Source: Litoreibacter albidus (GTDB lineage Bacteria; Pseudomonadota; Alphaproteobacteria; Rhodobacterales; Rhodobacteraceae). Taken from it: a DNA stretch of 64,000 bases. Both the position numbers and the translations under genes were made by a program. Location of the stretch: NCBI RefSeq assembly GCF_900107015.1, contig NZ_FNOI01000004.1, positions 269,597 through 333,596 on the forward strand, in the 5' to 3' direction. Below are positions 27,408-37,485 of this stretch, piece after piece; the stretch's first letter is position 1, and every line of letters begins with the position of its first letter. The notes beneath the pieces were generated by a model. It had not been told where the DNA came from, did no database searches, and saw only the letters and a program-made list of their open reading frames with translations.

Positions 27408-27528
27408 CCGCGTCCCACCCCATGCGTGTGACCAAGCAAGAACGCGTGATCAGCCAATACCGCTTGACCTTTCGGTCCCCAGCCTGTTGAACCACCATGA
27501 CTTAAAATTGACAGGTGGCGGCCCCCAA

Positions 27529-29355
27529 ATGGACGATCAAAACAAGAACCTCATTCTTGCAACAGCGCTCAGCTTTTTGGTGATCCTAGGCTGGTTCTTC
27601 ATCTTCCCACCAGAAGATGTCGCGGTCGATCCGAATGCCAGCTCGCCCAGTGTCGCGCAGACCGACGGGTCAGCCGTTCTTCCGCCAGCAACAACCGCGC
27701 CTACGTCTATTGCGACGCCGGCCATGGTCGCAGAAACACGGGCAACAGCACTAGCCGAAAACACCCGCCTGAAAATCGAAACCCCAAGGCTGAACGGGTC
27801 CATCTCCCTGACCGGCGGCCGCCTTGATGACTTATCCTTGACGACATACCGCGAGACGCTCGACGCGGAGTCTGACAACGTCACGCTTTTGTCGCCAGTC
27901 GGAACCGACAACGCTTATTACGCCCTTTACGGCTGGGCCCCGTCAGGCACGTTGACATACGAACAGGTTCCGGGCGCGAACACTCAGTGGACCCTCGCTC
28001 AGGGCGACACACTTGCCCCCAATGCTCCCGTCACACTGACATGGGACAACGGCGCTGGCCTGCTTTTCAGCCGCACTTTCACCGTTGACGAAAACTTTAT
28101 GTTCACGGTCACCCAAAAGGTTGAGAACGCTTCAGGAACCGCGCAACGCATTCAGCCTTACGGCATCGTGGCCCGCCACGGCGAACCGGAAATCGAAGGT
28201 TTCTTTATCGCCCACGAGGGCGTTGTTGTGATGGCCGATGGTGTGCTGAGCGAGATCGACTACGACGACATGCCCGAACTGCCGAACGTCGCACGTGAAG
28301 CGGCCAACGCCGAGGTGTCCGAAGTCGGAGCAAACGGTTGGATCGGCTTTGCCGACAAATACTGGATGACCACGCTGATCCCTGATGGCGCAACCCCCTT
28401 CACATCCGTCGTCAAATACGTCCCAAGCGCCGATATCTACCAGACGGAAGCCCGCCTGCAGCCCGTCGACATCGCGGCTGGTGCCTCTGCAGAGGTGACC
28501 ACGCGCCTGTTCGCCGGCGCGAAAGAATGGGAAGAAATCAAATCCTATGAAGCGAATGGCGTTTACAACTTCATCGACAGCATTGACTGGGGTTGGTTCT
28601 TCTTCCTGACCAAGCCAATCTTCGCGGTGCTACACTGGCTCAACACAATTATCGGGAACATGGGTTGGTCGATCATTGCGCTGACATTGCTTATCAAGGC
28701 GCTGCTCTTCCCGCTGGCATATAAGTCATATGTCTCCATGGCGAAGATGAAAGAACTCCAGCCTCGCATGGAGAAAATCAAGGAAAAGGCCGGGGACGAC
28801 CGCCAAAAGCTTCAGCAAGAGATGATGGAGCTTTACAAGAAAGAGAAGGTTAACCCCGCCGCCGGTTGCTTGCCGATTTTGCTGCAAATTCCGATCTTCT
28901 TCTCGCTCTATAAGGTTATTTTCAACACCATCGAACTGCGCCACGCGCCGTGGATTGGCTGGATTCGCGATTTGTCCGCGCCAGACCCGTCGTCCATTCT
29001 GAACCTGTTCGGCGCACTGCCCTATGCAACCCCAGAGCCCGGCTCGATTTTCTTCATCTTCTCGCTTGGCGTGCTGCCGATCATCCTTGGCGTCTCCATG
29101 TGGCTGCAGCAAAAGCTGAACCCAGCCCCCACCGACGCCACACAAGCGATGATCTTTGCTTGGATGCCGTGGGTCTTCATGTTCATGTTGGGTAGCTTCG
29201 CATCCGGTCTGGTCATCTACTGGATCGCCAACAACATTATCACCTTCATCCAGCAGTACTCGATCATGCGGTCCCAAGGGTACAAGCCGGACATTTTTGG
29301 AAACATCAAGTCCGGGTTCCAACGGAAAAAAGCGACTGAAGGCGACAAAAAATGA
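27529..29355 (+). CDS. yidC: Membrane protein insertase YidC
   Basis: 608 residues. N-terminal anchor (ILATALSFLVILGWFFIF), a large periplasmic beta-sandwich domain (about 60-350), then the conserved five-helix core with the positively charged hydrophilic loop MAKMKELQPRMEKIKEKAGD and NPAAGCLPILLQIPIFFSLYKV. It inserts and folds inner-membrane proteins with or without Sec. The ATG at 27529 was chosen to start at MDDQNKN; an upstream TTG has no support. The stop overlaps the MOSC gene (ATGA). Confidence 0.96.
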   Translation: MDDQNKNLILATALSFLVILGWFFIFPPEDVAVDPNASSPSVAQTDGSAVLPPATTAPTSIATPAMVAETRATALAENTRLKIETPRLNGSISLTGGRLDDLSLTTYRETLDAESDNVTLLSPVGTDNAYYALYGWAPSGTLTYEQVPGANTQWTLAQGDTLAPNAPVTLTWDNGAGLLFSRTFTVDENFMFTVTQKVENASGTAQRIQPYGIVARHGEPEIEGFFIAHEGVVVMADGVLSEIDYDDMPELPNVAREAANAEVSEVGANGWIGFADKYWMTTLIPDGATPFTSVVKYVPSADIYQTEARLQPVDIAAGASAEVTTRLFAGAKEWEEIKSYEANGVYNFIDSIDWGWFFFLTKPIFAVLHWLNTIIGNMGWSIIALTLLIKALLFPLAYKSYVSMAKMKELQPRMEKIKEKAGDDRQKLQQEMMELYKKEKVNPAAGCLPILLQIPIFFSLYKVIFNTIELRHAPWIGWIRDLSAPDPSSILNLFGALPYATPEPGSIFFIFSLGVLPIILGVSMWLQQKLNPAPTDATQAMIFAWMPWVFMFMLGSFASGLVIYWIANNIITFIQQYSIMRSQGYKPDIFGNIKSGFQRKKATEGDKK

Positions 29356-30095
29356 CGGCAACTCTCGCCCCTATCTGGCGCCACCCCGTCAAATCACATG
29401 GGCGGGAGCAGCTCTCCGAGGTGTCCCTTGAAGCTGGCAAGACAATGCCATGGGACAGAACTTGGGCGGTGGCGCATGAAGGTGCACGCACGGACGGCAC
29501 AGACTGGGCACCTTGCGCGAACTTTTCGCGCGGGGCCAAAGCCCCCCAACTCATGGCAATCGCGTGTAAGTTGGATGAGGCCACAGAGGCGCTAACCCTG
29601 TCGCACCCCGACCAAGAGACCGTGACCCTACACCCGGAGCGCGACAGTGCTCAGCTGATGGAGTGGGTCAAACCCCTGATGCCAGAAAACCGCGCGCAAT
29701 CCACGCGGGTCGTTCGCGTGGACGGACGCGGCATGACTGATACTCCGTTTCCATCACTGTCCATTGCCAACATCGCGACGCATCGCGCAGTGGAAGGCGC
29801 GTTAAATACGCCCCTATCTATGCAGCGCTGGCGCGCGAACCTTTGGTTAGACGGATTGGAGCCATGGGAAGAATTTGGCTGGATCGGAAAAACACTGCGC
29901 ATTGGCGACGTCGAATTCACTATCGAGGAACGCATCACGCGCTGCCTCGCCACAACCGCGAACCCCGAAACCGGTGAGCGCGACGCAGACACGTTGGGCG
30001 CGTTAAAAACTTGGGACCACCAAGATTTTGGGGTCTATGCTGTCGTCAAAACGTCAGGCATCATCCGCAGCGGCGATAAGGCATATATCACATGA
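29352..30095 (+). CDS. MOSC-domain protein (molybdenum cofactor sulfurase C-terminal type)
   Basis: 247 residues. The N-terminal beta-barrel domain begins IWRHPVKSHGREQL, and the MOSC domain follows with RWRANLWLDGLEPWEE and the conserved Cys in ERITRCLATTANPETGERD. Such proteins bind the molybdenum cofactor or carry sulfur. It sits between yidC and engB with 4-base overlaps on both sides, a conserved arrangement in this bacterial group. Confidence 0.87.
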   Translation: MTATLAPIWRHPVKSHGREQLSEVSLEAGKTMPWDRTWAVAHEGARTDGTDWAPCANFSRGAKAPQLMAIACKLDEATEALTLSHPDQETVTLHPERDSAQLMEWVKPLMPENRAQSTRVVRVDGRGMTDTPFPSLSIANIATHRAVEGALNTPLSMQRWRANLWLDGLEPWEEFGWIGKTLRIGDVEFTIEERITRCLATTANPETGERDADTLGALKTWDHQDFGVYAVVKTSGIIRSGDKAYIT

Positions 30096-30745
30096 CCAGT
30101 TTTACATTCTCAGTCGCTGAGGAACCCACTTCCGAGGAAATCGAAAAAGGCCGCGTTCTGTTTGCCGGCGAAACCGACTTCCTGAAGGGTGTCGTGGCGA
30201 TGGATGGCATGCCGCCCGCTGATCGGTTGGAAGTCTGCTTCGCAGGCCGCTCCAACGTGGGTAAGTCCAGCCTGATCAATGCTTTGACGGGCCGGAAGGC
30301 CTTGGCGCGTACGTCCAACACACCCGGCCGCACCCAAGAGATCAACTTCTTTACGCTCGCTGAAAGCCACTACCTTGTCGACCTTCCGGGCTATGGCTTT
30401 GCCGAGGCACCGGTGGCGATTGTCCAAAAATGGCAGCGCCTGTTGAAGGCTTATCTTTCAGGCCGCCAAACGCTTCGGCGTGCGTTCGTGCTGATCGACT
30501 CGCGGCACGGTGTGAAAGCCGTGGATGAAGAAATCCTGTCGCTATTGAATAAATCCGCTGTGACATTTCAGGTTGTTCTGACAAAAACAGACAAGTTGAA
30601 AAAGGGTGAGCTTGAGAAAGTCATCGCGCAGGTCAGCACCGCCTTGCAAAAGCACCCCGCTGCATTTCCAGAGATCGTTTTGACCTCTTCTGAGAAAGGC
30701 CTAGGCATCCCGACGCTGCGCCATATAATCGGCACATTGGTTTAA
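30092..30745 (+). CDS. engB: Ribosome biogenesis GTPase EngB/YsxC
   Basis: 217 residues. G-motifs in order: G1 GRSNVGKSSL, switch I TPGRTQEINFF, G3 DLPGYGFA, G4 TKTDK and G5 TSSEKG. Needed for large ribosomal subunit assembly. Overlaps the MOSC gene upstream. Confidence 0.95.
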   Translation: MTSFTFSVAEEPTSEEIEKGRVLFAGETDFLKGVVAMDGMPPADRLEVCFAGRSNVGKSSLINALTGRKALARTSNTPGRTQEINFFTLAESHYLVDLPGYGFAEAPVAIVQKWQRLLKAYLSGRQTLRRAFVLIDSRHGVKAVDEEILSLLNKSAVTFQVVLTKTDKLKKGELEKVIAQVSTALQKHPAAFPEIVLTSSEKGLGIPTLRHIIGTLV

Positions 30746-30808
30746 ACCCAGCCACCTTGCCACCGTTCGGCAGGTCACCAATTCACCCAAGTAACCGACC
30801 GGCTCCAA

Positions 30809-31678
30809 ATGAAACAACAGACCGCAATGAACAGCAACTGGATCGAAACTGCCAAAACCTTGTCGGCGGCCCTGCCATACCTGCAGCGCTACGACGATGC
30901 GATCGTGGTTATCAAATTGGGCGGCCACGCGATGGGCAGCGACGAGGCGATGGACCTCTTCGCACGCGACGTCGTTTTGATGCAGCAAGTCGGCATTAAC
31001 CCTGTGATTGTTCACGGCGGCGGCCCGATGATCAACGACATGCTCGCGCGTCTTGGTGTGCAGTCTGAATTCGTCAACGGCAAGCGCGTCACCGATGCTG
31101 CAACTGTAGAAGTTGTGGAAATGGTCTTGTCTGGCTCGGTTAACAAGAGGATCGTGCAAGCCATCAACCAGCAAGGCGGTCGTGGGGTTGGCCTGTCCGG
31201 AAAAGACGCCGCCATGATCCGCTGCACCGCATCCCAACCAGAGTTGGGCTTCGTCGGGGAACCGGTCGATGTGAACCCAAAAGTCCTGCACCAGATGTTT
31301 GCAGCAAATATCATACCCGTTATCGCCCCCTTGGGCTTCGGTGAGGACGGCGAGACGTTTAACATCAACGGCGACACAGCCGCAGGTGCCATCGCCGCCG
31401 CGCTGAAGGCGGACCGTTTGCTGCTGCTGACCGATGTAGCTGGGGTGAAGGACGCCAGCGGCGAAGTGGTAACGGAGTTGACCGCGTCCTACATCCGTAA
31501 GCTCACGGAAGACGGCGTTATAGCAGGCGGCATGATACCCAAAACGGAAACCGCCCTTGCCGCCTTGGACGGTGGTGTTCGCGCTGCGGTTATCCTTGAC
31601 GGGCGCGCACCCAATGCTTGCCTGTTGGAGCTGTTCACGCCGCATGGTGCGGGATCCATGATCCGTCAGGACAGCTAA
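30809..31678 (+). CDS. argB: Acetylglutamate kinase
   Basis: 289 residues. [13 protein letters not shown] (phosphate-binding Lys), [25 protein letters not shown] and [14 protein letters not shown] are diagnostic. It phosphorylates N-acetylglutamate in arginine synthesis. Start at 30809 gives the usual N-terminus before WIETAKTL; an ATG at 30827 is a close alternative. Follows engB by 63 bases. Confidence 0.95.
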   Translation: MKQQTAMNSNWIETAKTLSAALPYLQRYDDAIVVIKLGGHAMGSDEAMDLFARDVVLMQQVGINPVIVHGGGPMINDMLARLGVQSEFVNGKRVTDAATVEVVEMVLSGSVNKRIVQAINQQGGRGVGLSGKDAAMIRCTASQPELGFVGEPVDVNPKVLHQMFAANIIPVIAPLGFGEDGETFNINGDTAAGAIAAALKADRLLLLTDVAGVKDASGEVVTELTASYIRKLTEDGVIAGGMIPKTETALAALDGGVRAAVILDGRAPNACLLELFTPHGAGSMIRQDS

Positions 31679-31763
31679 GCAACCGGCACACTTATGTGTG
31701 AGCAGCCAAGCCCAATGCACGCCACCCCTTGCCAGCCTGCAGCAACGCCGTAGGTTGAAGGTC

Positions 31764-32558
31764 ATGGAAAACGAAGCTCTCGTCCGATTGGTGGTCTTTG
31801 CAGGCCTGTTCGCGCTCTTTGCTGCTGTGGAGGCCTTCGCCCCCCGCCGTAACCGCACACAAACGCGCAAAGCGCGCTGGACGACGAACTGGGCCATCAT
31901 CATTCTTGATACCGTCACGCTGCGTGCGATGGCTGTATTCTTGCCACTCCTCGCCGTGGGCGCGGCTTATGACGCCTCATCTAAAGGCTGGGGGATTTTC
32001 AATACACTGGATTGGCCCGTTTGGATCGAAGTGGTGCTGGCCATCCTGATCCTTGATTTTGCAATCTGGGCGCAGCATCTGATTACGCACAAGGTACCGC
32101 TACTGTGGCGTCTGCATCAGGTCCACCACGCGGACGTCGACATAGACGTCACCACGGCCATCCGCTTTCACCCCATTGAGATCGGCCTGTCCATGCTGCT
32201 CAAGATCGGGCTGGTCTATGCCTTGGGCCCCGCAGCGGTGGCCGTCATCTTGTTCGAGATCATCCTGAACGGCACAGCCATGTTCAATCACGCAAACATC
32301 AAGCTGCCGCTACGGCTGGACGCAGTGCTTCGCCGCGTTCTTGTGACACCCGACATGCACCGCGTGCACCATTCGGTCCACCGCGCTGAACATGACAGCA
32401 ACTACGGTTTTTCCCTATCAATCTGGGACCGCATGTTTCGCACCTACATTGCCCAACCGAGTGAGGGACACGACGACATGAAGATCGGGTTACGCTGGCA
32501 AGACGGCCGCCCGTCAAAACTCGGCTGGACCCTTGCCCTGCCATTTCGCAACAAATGA
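31764..32558 (+). CDS. Sterol desaturase/fatty acid hydroxylase superfamily membrane protein
   Basis: 264 residues with four or more membrane segments. The di-iron histidine clusters are present: WAQHLITHKVPLLWRLHQVHHAD, FNHANI and DMHRVHHSVHRAEHDSNYG. It should be a membrane-bound oxygen-dependent hydroxylase or desaturase of a lipid; the exact substrate cannot be read. The ATG at 31764 (GAAGGT upstream) precedes the first helix. The stop overlaps the ferredoxin gene as ATGA. Confidence 0.87.
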   Translation: MENEALVRLVVFAGLFALFAAVEAFAPRRNRTQTRKARWTTNWAIIILDTVTLRAMAVFLPLLAVGAAYDASSKGWGIFNTLDWPVWIEVVLAILILDFAIWAQHLITHKVPLLWRLHQVHHADVDIDVTTAIRFHPIEIGLSMLLKIGLVYALGPAAVAVILFEIILNGTAMFNHANIKLPLRLDAVLRRVLVTPDMHRVHHSVHRAEHDSNYGFSLSIWDRMFRTYIAQPSEGHDDMKIGLRWQDGRPSKLGWTLALPFRNK

Positions 32559-33217
32559 CCTTGGACGAATTGCGCGCCCGCTGTCGTAACGTCAACTTGG
32601 ACATTCTGGGGGCATTTCATCCCAAACCTGAAGACTTAGCCCCCGAAGGCTGCGGCACACTGGTGCTGCTCGGCCCGAATGAGCCTGGATTTTGGGACGC
32701 GTTCACAGCCTCACCTGAGTGGCGGGACGATGCTGCCGACCCTATGGATCGGTGGTCCCTTCGCGTCATCAACGACCTCGCGCAGCAGCTTCATGCGACC
32801 GCGCTGTTCCCCTTTGGTGGTCCTCCGTATCAGCCGTTCTTTCGCTGGGCCTTGGCATCGGGCCATGCGTGGCAAAGCCCCGTGTCGTTGCTCGTGCACG
32901 CAGAAGCCGGGTTAATGGTCTCTTACCGCGGCGCCTTGGCCCTGCCTGACCGGTTGGAGTTGCCACCGCCCTGTACACGCCCCTGCGATAGCTGTGCGGT
33001 CGAACCATGCCTGACGGCCTGCCCCTCCGGCGCGCTGACTGCGGCTGGCTATGACGTCCCCAAATGCCACGACCACCTCGATACGCCAGCAGGCCGAACG
33101 CAGCTGACCAAGGGCTGCAACGTGCGCCGCGCTTGCCCGCTGTCCCAAAGCTATGGCAGGGTGGAGGAACAGTCGGCGTATCACATGTCGATATTTCACA
33201 AGGGGGCCGCTACTTGA
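32555..33217 (+). CDS. Ferredoxin-like iron-sulfur protein
   Basis: 220 residues. A novel-looking N-terminal domain (about 130 residues, TLVLLGPNEPGFWDAF, LFPFGGPPYQPFFRWA) is followed by cysteines in CTRPCDSCAVEPCLTACPSGAL and KGCNVRRACPLS, compatible with 4Fe-4S cluster binding; the same layout occurs in ferredoxins of this bacterial group, related to the end of the QueG-type proteins. Overlaps its neighbours by 4 bases on both sides, so it may serve the upstream hydroxylase as electron donor (inference). Confidence 0.75.
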   Translation: MTLDELRARCRNVNLDILGAFHPKPEDLAPEGCGTLVLLGPNEPGFWDAFTASPEWRDDAADPMDRWSLRVINDLAQQLHATALFPFGGPPYQPFFRWALASGHAWQSPVSLLVHAEAGLMVSYRGALALPDRLELPPPCTRPCDSCAVEPCLTACPSGALTAAGYDVPKCHDHLDTPAGRTQLTKGCNVRRACPLSQSYGRVEEQSAYHMSIFHKGAAT

Positions 33218-33726
33218 AACTCATCCTCACCCGCCACGCCAAATCCAGCTGGAACGACTTGACGCTGGACGATCACGACAGACCACTTAACGAGAGGGGG
33301 CAGTCAGCAGCACAACGGATGGGAAATTGGGTTCAGGGCCGCAGGCACACCCCCTCGCAAGTGCTGTCCTCAGACGCCGCCCGCGCCAAGGAAACCGCGG
33401 AGCTGATGATCTATGAGATGGGAAATGCACCGAGCCTCACTCTAGACGCGGGCCTTTATCATGCCTCTGCAGATACCATTCTTGCCCGCATTCAGCGCGC
33501 GCCTAAGGGTGATTTGATGATTGTAGGGCACAATCCCGGAATGGCGGAGCTGGCGGCGCGTATCGTGGACGTGCGCCCGGTGCACGACCGCTTTTCGGTC
33601 TACCCGACGACAGCAACCTTGATCACCGAAGTACCAGTAGATGACTGGGCTGATCTGAAATTTGGCATGGCGCGTGTCATACAGTTCATCGTCCCGCGCG
33701 AACTGAAAGAGCTGAACACAGCCTAG
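33214..33726 (+). CDS. SixA-like histidine phosphatase
   Basis: 170 residues. The phosphoglycerate-mutase-like motif LILTRHAKSSWND holds the catalytic His, with a second His in IVGHNPGMAEL. SixA proteins dephosphorylate histidine phosphotransfer domains. The start is taken as the TTG at 33214, with AGGGGG upstream and a 4-base overlap (TTGA) with the ferredoxin stop; an in-frame ATG 150 bases earlier would add a non-conserved tail. Confidence 0.85.
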   Translation: MKLILTRHAKSSWNDLTLDDHDRPLNERGQSAAQRMGNWVQGRRHTPSQVLSSDAARAKETAELMIYEMGNAPSLTLDAGLYHASADTILARIQRAPKGDLMIVGHNPGMAELAARIVDVRPVHDRFSVYPTTATLITEVPVDDWADLKFGMARVIQFIVPRELKELNTA

Positions 33727-33744
33727 AACCTGTACATCGAATGC

Positions 33745-33779
33745 AAAAAAGGCCCCGACAAATACTCGGGGCCTTTTTT
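33745..33779. terminator. Bidirectional Rho-independent terminator
   Basis: AAAAAAGGCCCCGA and TCGGGGCCTTTTTT form a strong stem with A/T runs on both sides. It ends the plus-strand phosphatase group and the minus-strand aap operon. Confidence 0.92.
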
Positions 33780-33795
33780 GTGTTTTTTCTCAGCC

Positions 33796-34563
33796 TTAGT
33801 GACCCAAAATCTGGCTCAGGAACAATTGTGTACGTTCCGATTTGGGGTTGTTGAAGAATTCTTCCGGCTCGTTCTGCTCCACAATTTGTCCCGCATCCAT
33901 GAAGATCACGCGGTTGGCAACCTGACGTGCGAAGCCCATTTCGTGGGTCACACAGAGCATGGTCATGCCTTCTTCCGCCAGCTCGATCATGGTGTCGAGC
34001 ACCTCTTTGATCATCTCGGGGTCAAGCGCAGATGTCGGTTCGTCGAACAGCATAATGCGTGGCTGCATGCACAAAGAACGCGCGATCGCCACACGCTGCT
34101 GCTGGCCACCCGAAAGCTGACCGGGGTACTTGTCGGCCTGCTCAGGAATTTTGACCTTCTCAAGGAAATGCATCGCGATTTCTTCGGCTTCTTTCTTAGG
34201 TGTTTTGCGCACCCAGATCGGTGCCAGCGTGCAGTTCTCCAAAATGGTGAGATGTGGGAACAGGTTGAAGTGCTGGAAGCACATGCCAACCTCGGAGCGG
34301 ATTTTGTCGATGTTTTTCAGATCGGACGACAGCACCGTGCCATCCACAACGATCTTGCCCTTCTGGTGCTCTTCCAGCGCGTTAATGCACCGGATGAGTG
34401 TGGATTTACCCGAGCCGGACGGCCCGCAGATCACGATACGTTCGCCGCGCTGCACGGTCAGATCAATATCGCGCAGCACGTGAAACGTGCCGTACCACTT
34501 GTTCATGTTCGTGATCTCGATCGCGACTTCGTCGGAGACCGTCATTTGGGATGCTTGGTTCAT
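33796..34563 (-). CDS. aapP: General L-amino acid ABC transporter ATP-binding protein
   Basis: 255 residues. Walker [11 protein letters not shown]-loop [12 protein letters not shown], signature [15 protein letters not shown], Walker [14 protein letters not shown] and H-loop VTHEMGFA. The last gene of an aapJQMP (bztABCD) operon for glutamate, glutamine, aspartate and other amino acids. Confidence 0.95.
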   Translation of the reverse strand: MNQASQMTVSDEVAIEITNMNKWYGTFHVLRDIDLTVQRGERIVICGPSGSGKSTLIRCINALEEHQKGKIVVDGTVLSSDLKNIDKIRSEVGMCFQHFNLFPHLTILENCTLAPIWVRKTPKKEAEEIAMHFLEKVKIPEQADKYPGQLSGGQQQRVAIARSLCMQPRIMLFDEPTSALDPEMIKEVLDTMIELAEEGMTMLCVTHEMGFARQVANRVIFMDAGQIVEQNEPEEFFNNPKSERTQLFLSQILGH

Positions 34564-34576
34564 TGTTAAGGTCTCC

Positions 34577-36124
34577 TTAGTGGTGGCTGGTGTTGAGCTG
34601 ACGCTCTAGCCACTGGGAATATTGCGAGATCGAGTAGCACACGACGAAGAAGAGCAAGGCACCAAAGCCGTACACTTCCCAGTAAACACTGGTCCACTCG
34701 GTCGAGTTTTGAATGGGGCCACGGATCATACCGACCAGATCGAACATCGAGATGATCGACACTAGCGTGGTATCCTTGAACAGCCCCACCGCGACATTCA
34801 CGATGCCTGGAATAGAGATTTTCAAAGCCTGCGGCAGAATGATCAAACGGGTCGCTTGGTTGTAGTTCAGACCAAGACTATCCGCTGCCTCGTATTGACC
34901 TTTCGGCAGGGCCGCGAGGCCCCCACGGATCACCTCGGCAATATATGCCGCAGAGAACAACGTGATCATGATGATAACGCGCAAGATCAGATCGAAGTTG
35001 GATTCAGGCGGCAGGAAATACGCGAGCATCACGTTCGCCACGAACAGCAGCGTGATCAATGGAACGCCACGGATAAACTCGATGAACACCACACAGACGC
35101 CCTTGATCAGCGGCATAGGCGATTGACGACCAAGTGCAAGCAAGATGCCCAAAGGCACCGACAACGACACGCAGATCGTACCCAACAACATGTTGAGCAT
35201 GAAGCCCCCCATGTCACGCGATGCAACGGCTTCCAGCTCAATCGGAACGACCGAATTCAGCGCCATCCAGATCGGAGCCAGCAAGAAGCTGAAGGCGACG
35301 TATGCGAACAGCAGGGACGCCACGATTGATACCAGCCCGCCATCCTCAAAGCTGTTGTAGATCGCGTAGCCCACGAAGATGCCCATAGGAACACAGAACA
35401 CGAACGCGAAAACAGCCATGACCCAGAACACGCCATAGGCAATCGTTGCAATAGCACCTTCGGTGCCGACCGAGTTCGCGATGAACACCAACTCTTTTGC
35501 ACCGATGAACAGCAAGTAGGCCAAGCCAATGCCACAAATCCCGCCGATGACAGCCGACACGATCTGGCGAAAGTTGACGGGGATTTGCGCAGAGATCAGC
35601 CGGAATACCAGCACGGTCGCGATGATCAGCCCCAGAATAGTCAACGGGAACCAAAGTGACCCGCCCCAAATCAGCCAGAACGCCAAGAAGGGGTAGAAGG
35701 CTGTGAAGAACAGCAACTTGCGGGGCAGCGACGCAAACAATGCTGGCGCGGCGGCAACAACCAACAGGATGAAGGCCACCAGAATGCGCCAGTACCCGTC
35801 AGGCGGGTACTTAAAGCCAAAGACCAAGTGGTCCCACCGATCAACGAGTACCGCAAAGCAAGCACCCGTTGCGCCGTCCAAGATGTCGAGACATTCCTTA
35901 CGGCTGCTGGCCTCCCAAACACCGTTATAGAACCACGGGAAGACGAAGACGGCGAAGCGCGCCACAAAGTAGATCGCGACTAATGTCAGGACAGTGTTGA
36001 ACACCCCCGAGAACAAGTTCTCACGAACCCACTTTACGGCACCGGCCTCTGTAACAGGTGGCGGGGACGGTGGAATTTGCGTTTCGCGAACGAAGGCGAC
36101 GGTTTGAGCGTGTGTATCTGACAT
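34577..36124 (-). CDS. aapM: General L-amino acid ABC transporter permease, AapM type
   Basis: 515 residues, longer than typical AapM/BztC (about 380-435). The C-terminal third is a standard amino-acid permease domain with the ATPase-contact loop [24 protein letters not shown]. The N-terminal and middle parts contain extra hydrophobic segments between about 120 and 300, which account for the added length. Works with AapQ as a heteromeric channel. Confidence 0.92.
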   Translation of the reverse strand: MSDTHAQTVAFVRETQIPPSPPPVTEAGAVKWVRENLFSGVFNTVLTLVAIYFVARFAVFVFPWFYNGVWEASSRKECLDILDGATGACFAVLVDRWDHLVFGFKYPPDGYWRILVAFILLVVAAAPALFASLPRKLLFFTAFYPFLAFWLIWGGSLWFPLTILGLIIATVLVFRLISAQIPVNFRQIVSAVIGGICGIGLAYLLFIGAKELVFIANSVGTEGAIATIAYGVFWVMAVFAFVFCVPMGIFVGYAIYNSFEDGGLVSIVASLLFAYVAFSFLLAPIWMALNSVVPIELEAVASRDMGGFMLNMLLGTICVSLSVPLGILLALGRQSPMPLIKGVCVVFIEFIRGVPLITLLFVANVMLAYFLPPESNFDLILRVIIMITLFSAAYIAEVIRGGLAALPKGQYEAADSLGLNYNQATRLIILPQALKISIPGIVNVAVGLFKDTTLVSIISMFDLVGMIRGPIQNSTEWTSVYWEVYGFGALLFFVVCYSISQYSQWLERQLNTSHH

Positions 36125-36125
36125 C

Positions 36126-37343
36126 TCAGCGTTCCTTCAGCTTCATTGAGTTGTTGTAGATATTCATGAAGAACGAAATCGCCAGCGAGATGATGAGGTA
36201 AAACAGCATCAGCAGCAGCACGGATTCAATGGCACGTCCGGTTTGAAGCAAAGTAATGCCCCCCAGCGTTCCCGTCAGATCCATGTAGCCCACTGCAATA
36301 GCCAGCGAGGAGTTCTTGGTAATGTTTAGGTACTGCGAAATCAGCGGCGGGATAATGACCCGCAGCGCTTGCGGCAAGATCACAAGGTTCATAATCCGAC
36401 CCGGACGGAGTCCCAGCGCGCCAGCGGCTTCGCTTTGGCCTTTGGAGATCGCCAAAATACCGGCCCGCACGTTCTCAGCGATAAAGGCACCCGTGTAAAT
36501 TGCCAACGCAAACCACAGGGCAATCAGCGATCCCCGAATTTGTGCGCCACCTTGAAAGTTGAAACCTTTCAACGCAGGGTAGTCCAACGTAATGGGCGAT
36601 CCGAGCACAATCTGCGCCAGGATTGCAGGGATAAAGAACAGCGCGACAGACGGCCAGAAGGTCGGCACCATCTTACCGTGATCGAAGAGCTGTTTGCGCG
36701 CGTAGCGGCGGTACATGAAGATGCCAACGATTGAAGCAAGGAAGACGCCGACAACCAGGAGGGAGCCCGGCCCCCAGATAGGGGCAGGCAGATAAACACC
36801 ACGGTTGGTGACCGCGATGGAATCAAACAACCACATCGACGCGGTCGCATTGTCACCGCGGAACGCCCGTGGCGCGGGCGTGGCGTTGATCATTATTGAG
36901 AAAATGATGAGAATCCAGATCAGCACCGGCACGTTGCGGAAGATTTCCACGTAGAACGCCATGATTTTGCGCACCAGCCAGTTTGGCGACAGGCGCAGAA
37001 CGCCGGCAACGACGCCGATGATGGTGGCTGTGACGCAGCCAAGAACCGCCACGATGAGCGTATTCAGCAGCCCGACCATAGCGGCGCGGCCATGGGTATC
37101 CTGACTGTCGTAGGAAATCGGGCGTTGGTTGATGTCGTAACCAGCCTGCGCGCCAAGAAAATCGTAGGAGATGTTCAACCCGGCCTCAGCCAGATTTCGC
37201 ACAAGATTGCCGCCGATAAAGGCCATGGTCGCGATGATCGCTACCAGCGCGATGAACTGAAATGTAAGAGAGCGGTAGCGCGTATCGTTCAACAGCATAG
37301 AAAGCCGGAACGACTCCTTATGGGGGTCGGCTATTGTCGTCAT
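36126..37343 (-). CDS. aapQ: General L-amino acid ABC transporter permease, AapQ type
   Basis: 405 residues. A cytoplasmic tail, one membrane segment (about 28-48), a periplasmic loop with DINQRPISYDSQDTHGRAA, then the permease core with EIFRNVPVLIWILI and the EAA loop SEAAGALGLRPGRIMNLVILPQALRV. The next gene starts one base after its stop. The upstream gene aapJ is separated by a hairpin. Confidence 0.93.
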   Translation of the reverse strand: MTTIADPHKESFRLSMLLNDTRYRSLTFQFIALVAIIATMAFIGGNLVRNLAEAGLNISYDFLGAQAGYDINQRPISYDSQDTHGRAAMVGLLNTLIVAVLGCVTATIIGVVAGVLRLSPNWLVRKIMAFYVEIFRNVPVLIWILIIFSIMINATPAPRAFRGDNATASMWLFDSIAVTNRGVYLPAPIWGPGSLLVVGVFLASIVGIFMYRRYARKQLFDHGKMVPTFWPSVALFFIPAILAQIVLGSPITLDYPALKGFNFQGGAQIRGSLIALWFALAIYTGAFIAENVRAGILAISKGQSEAAGALGLRPGRIMNLVILPQALRVIIPPLISQYLNITKNSSLAIAVGYMDLTGTLGGITLLQTGRAIESVLLLMLFYLIISLAISFFMNIYNNSMKLKER

Positions 37344-37442
37344 CTGGGACGTTCCCTGTCTAGGCCGGCGCTTATGAAATGCACGTCATTTGCGCGTGCG
37401 GTGCTGCCAGCTCTTTATTGTTTTGGTCTGGTGTCTTGGAGG

Positions 37443-37472
37443 TGAAAAGGGGCGCGAAACAATCGCGCCCCC
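37443..37472 (-). terminator. Attenuator-type hairpin between aapJ and aapQ
   Basis: Minus-strand stem GGGGCGCG / CGCGCCCC followed by TTTT, 14 bases after the aapJ stop. Its position allows high expression of the binding protein and partial read-through into the permease genes, as in many ABC operons. Confidence 0.75.
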
Positions 37473-37485
37473 TTCCGATCAGGTT

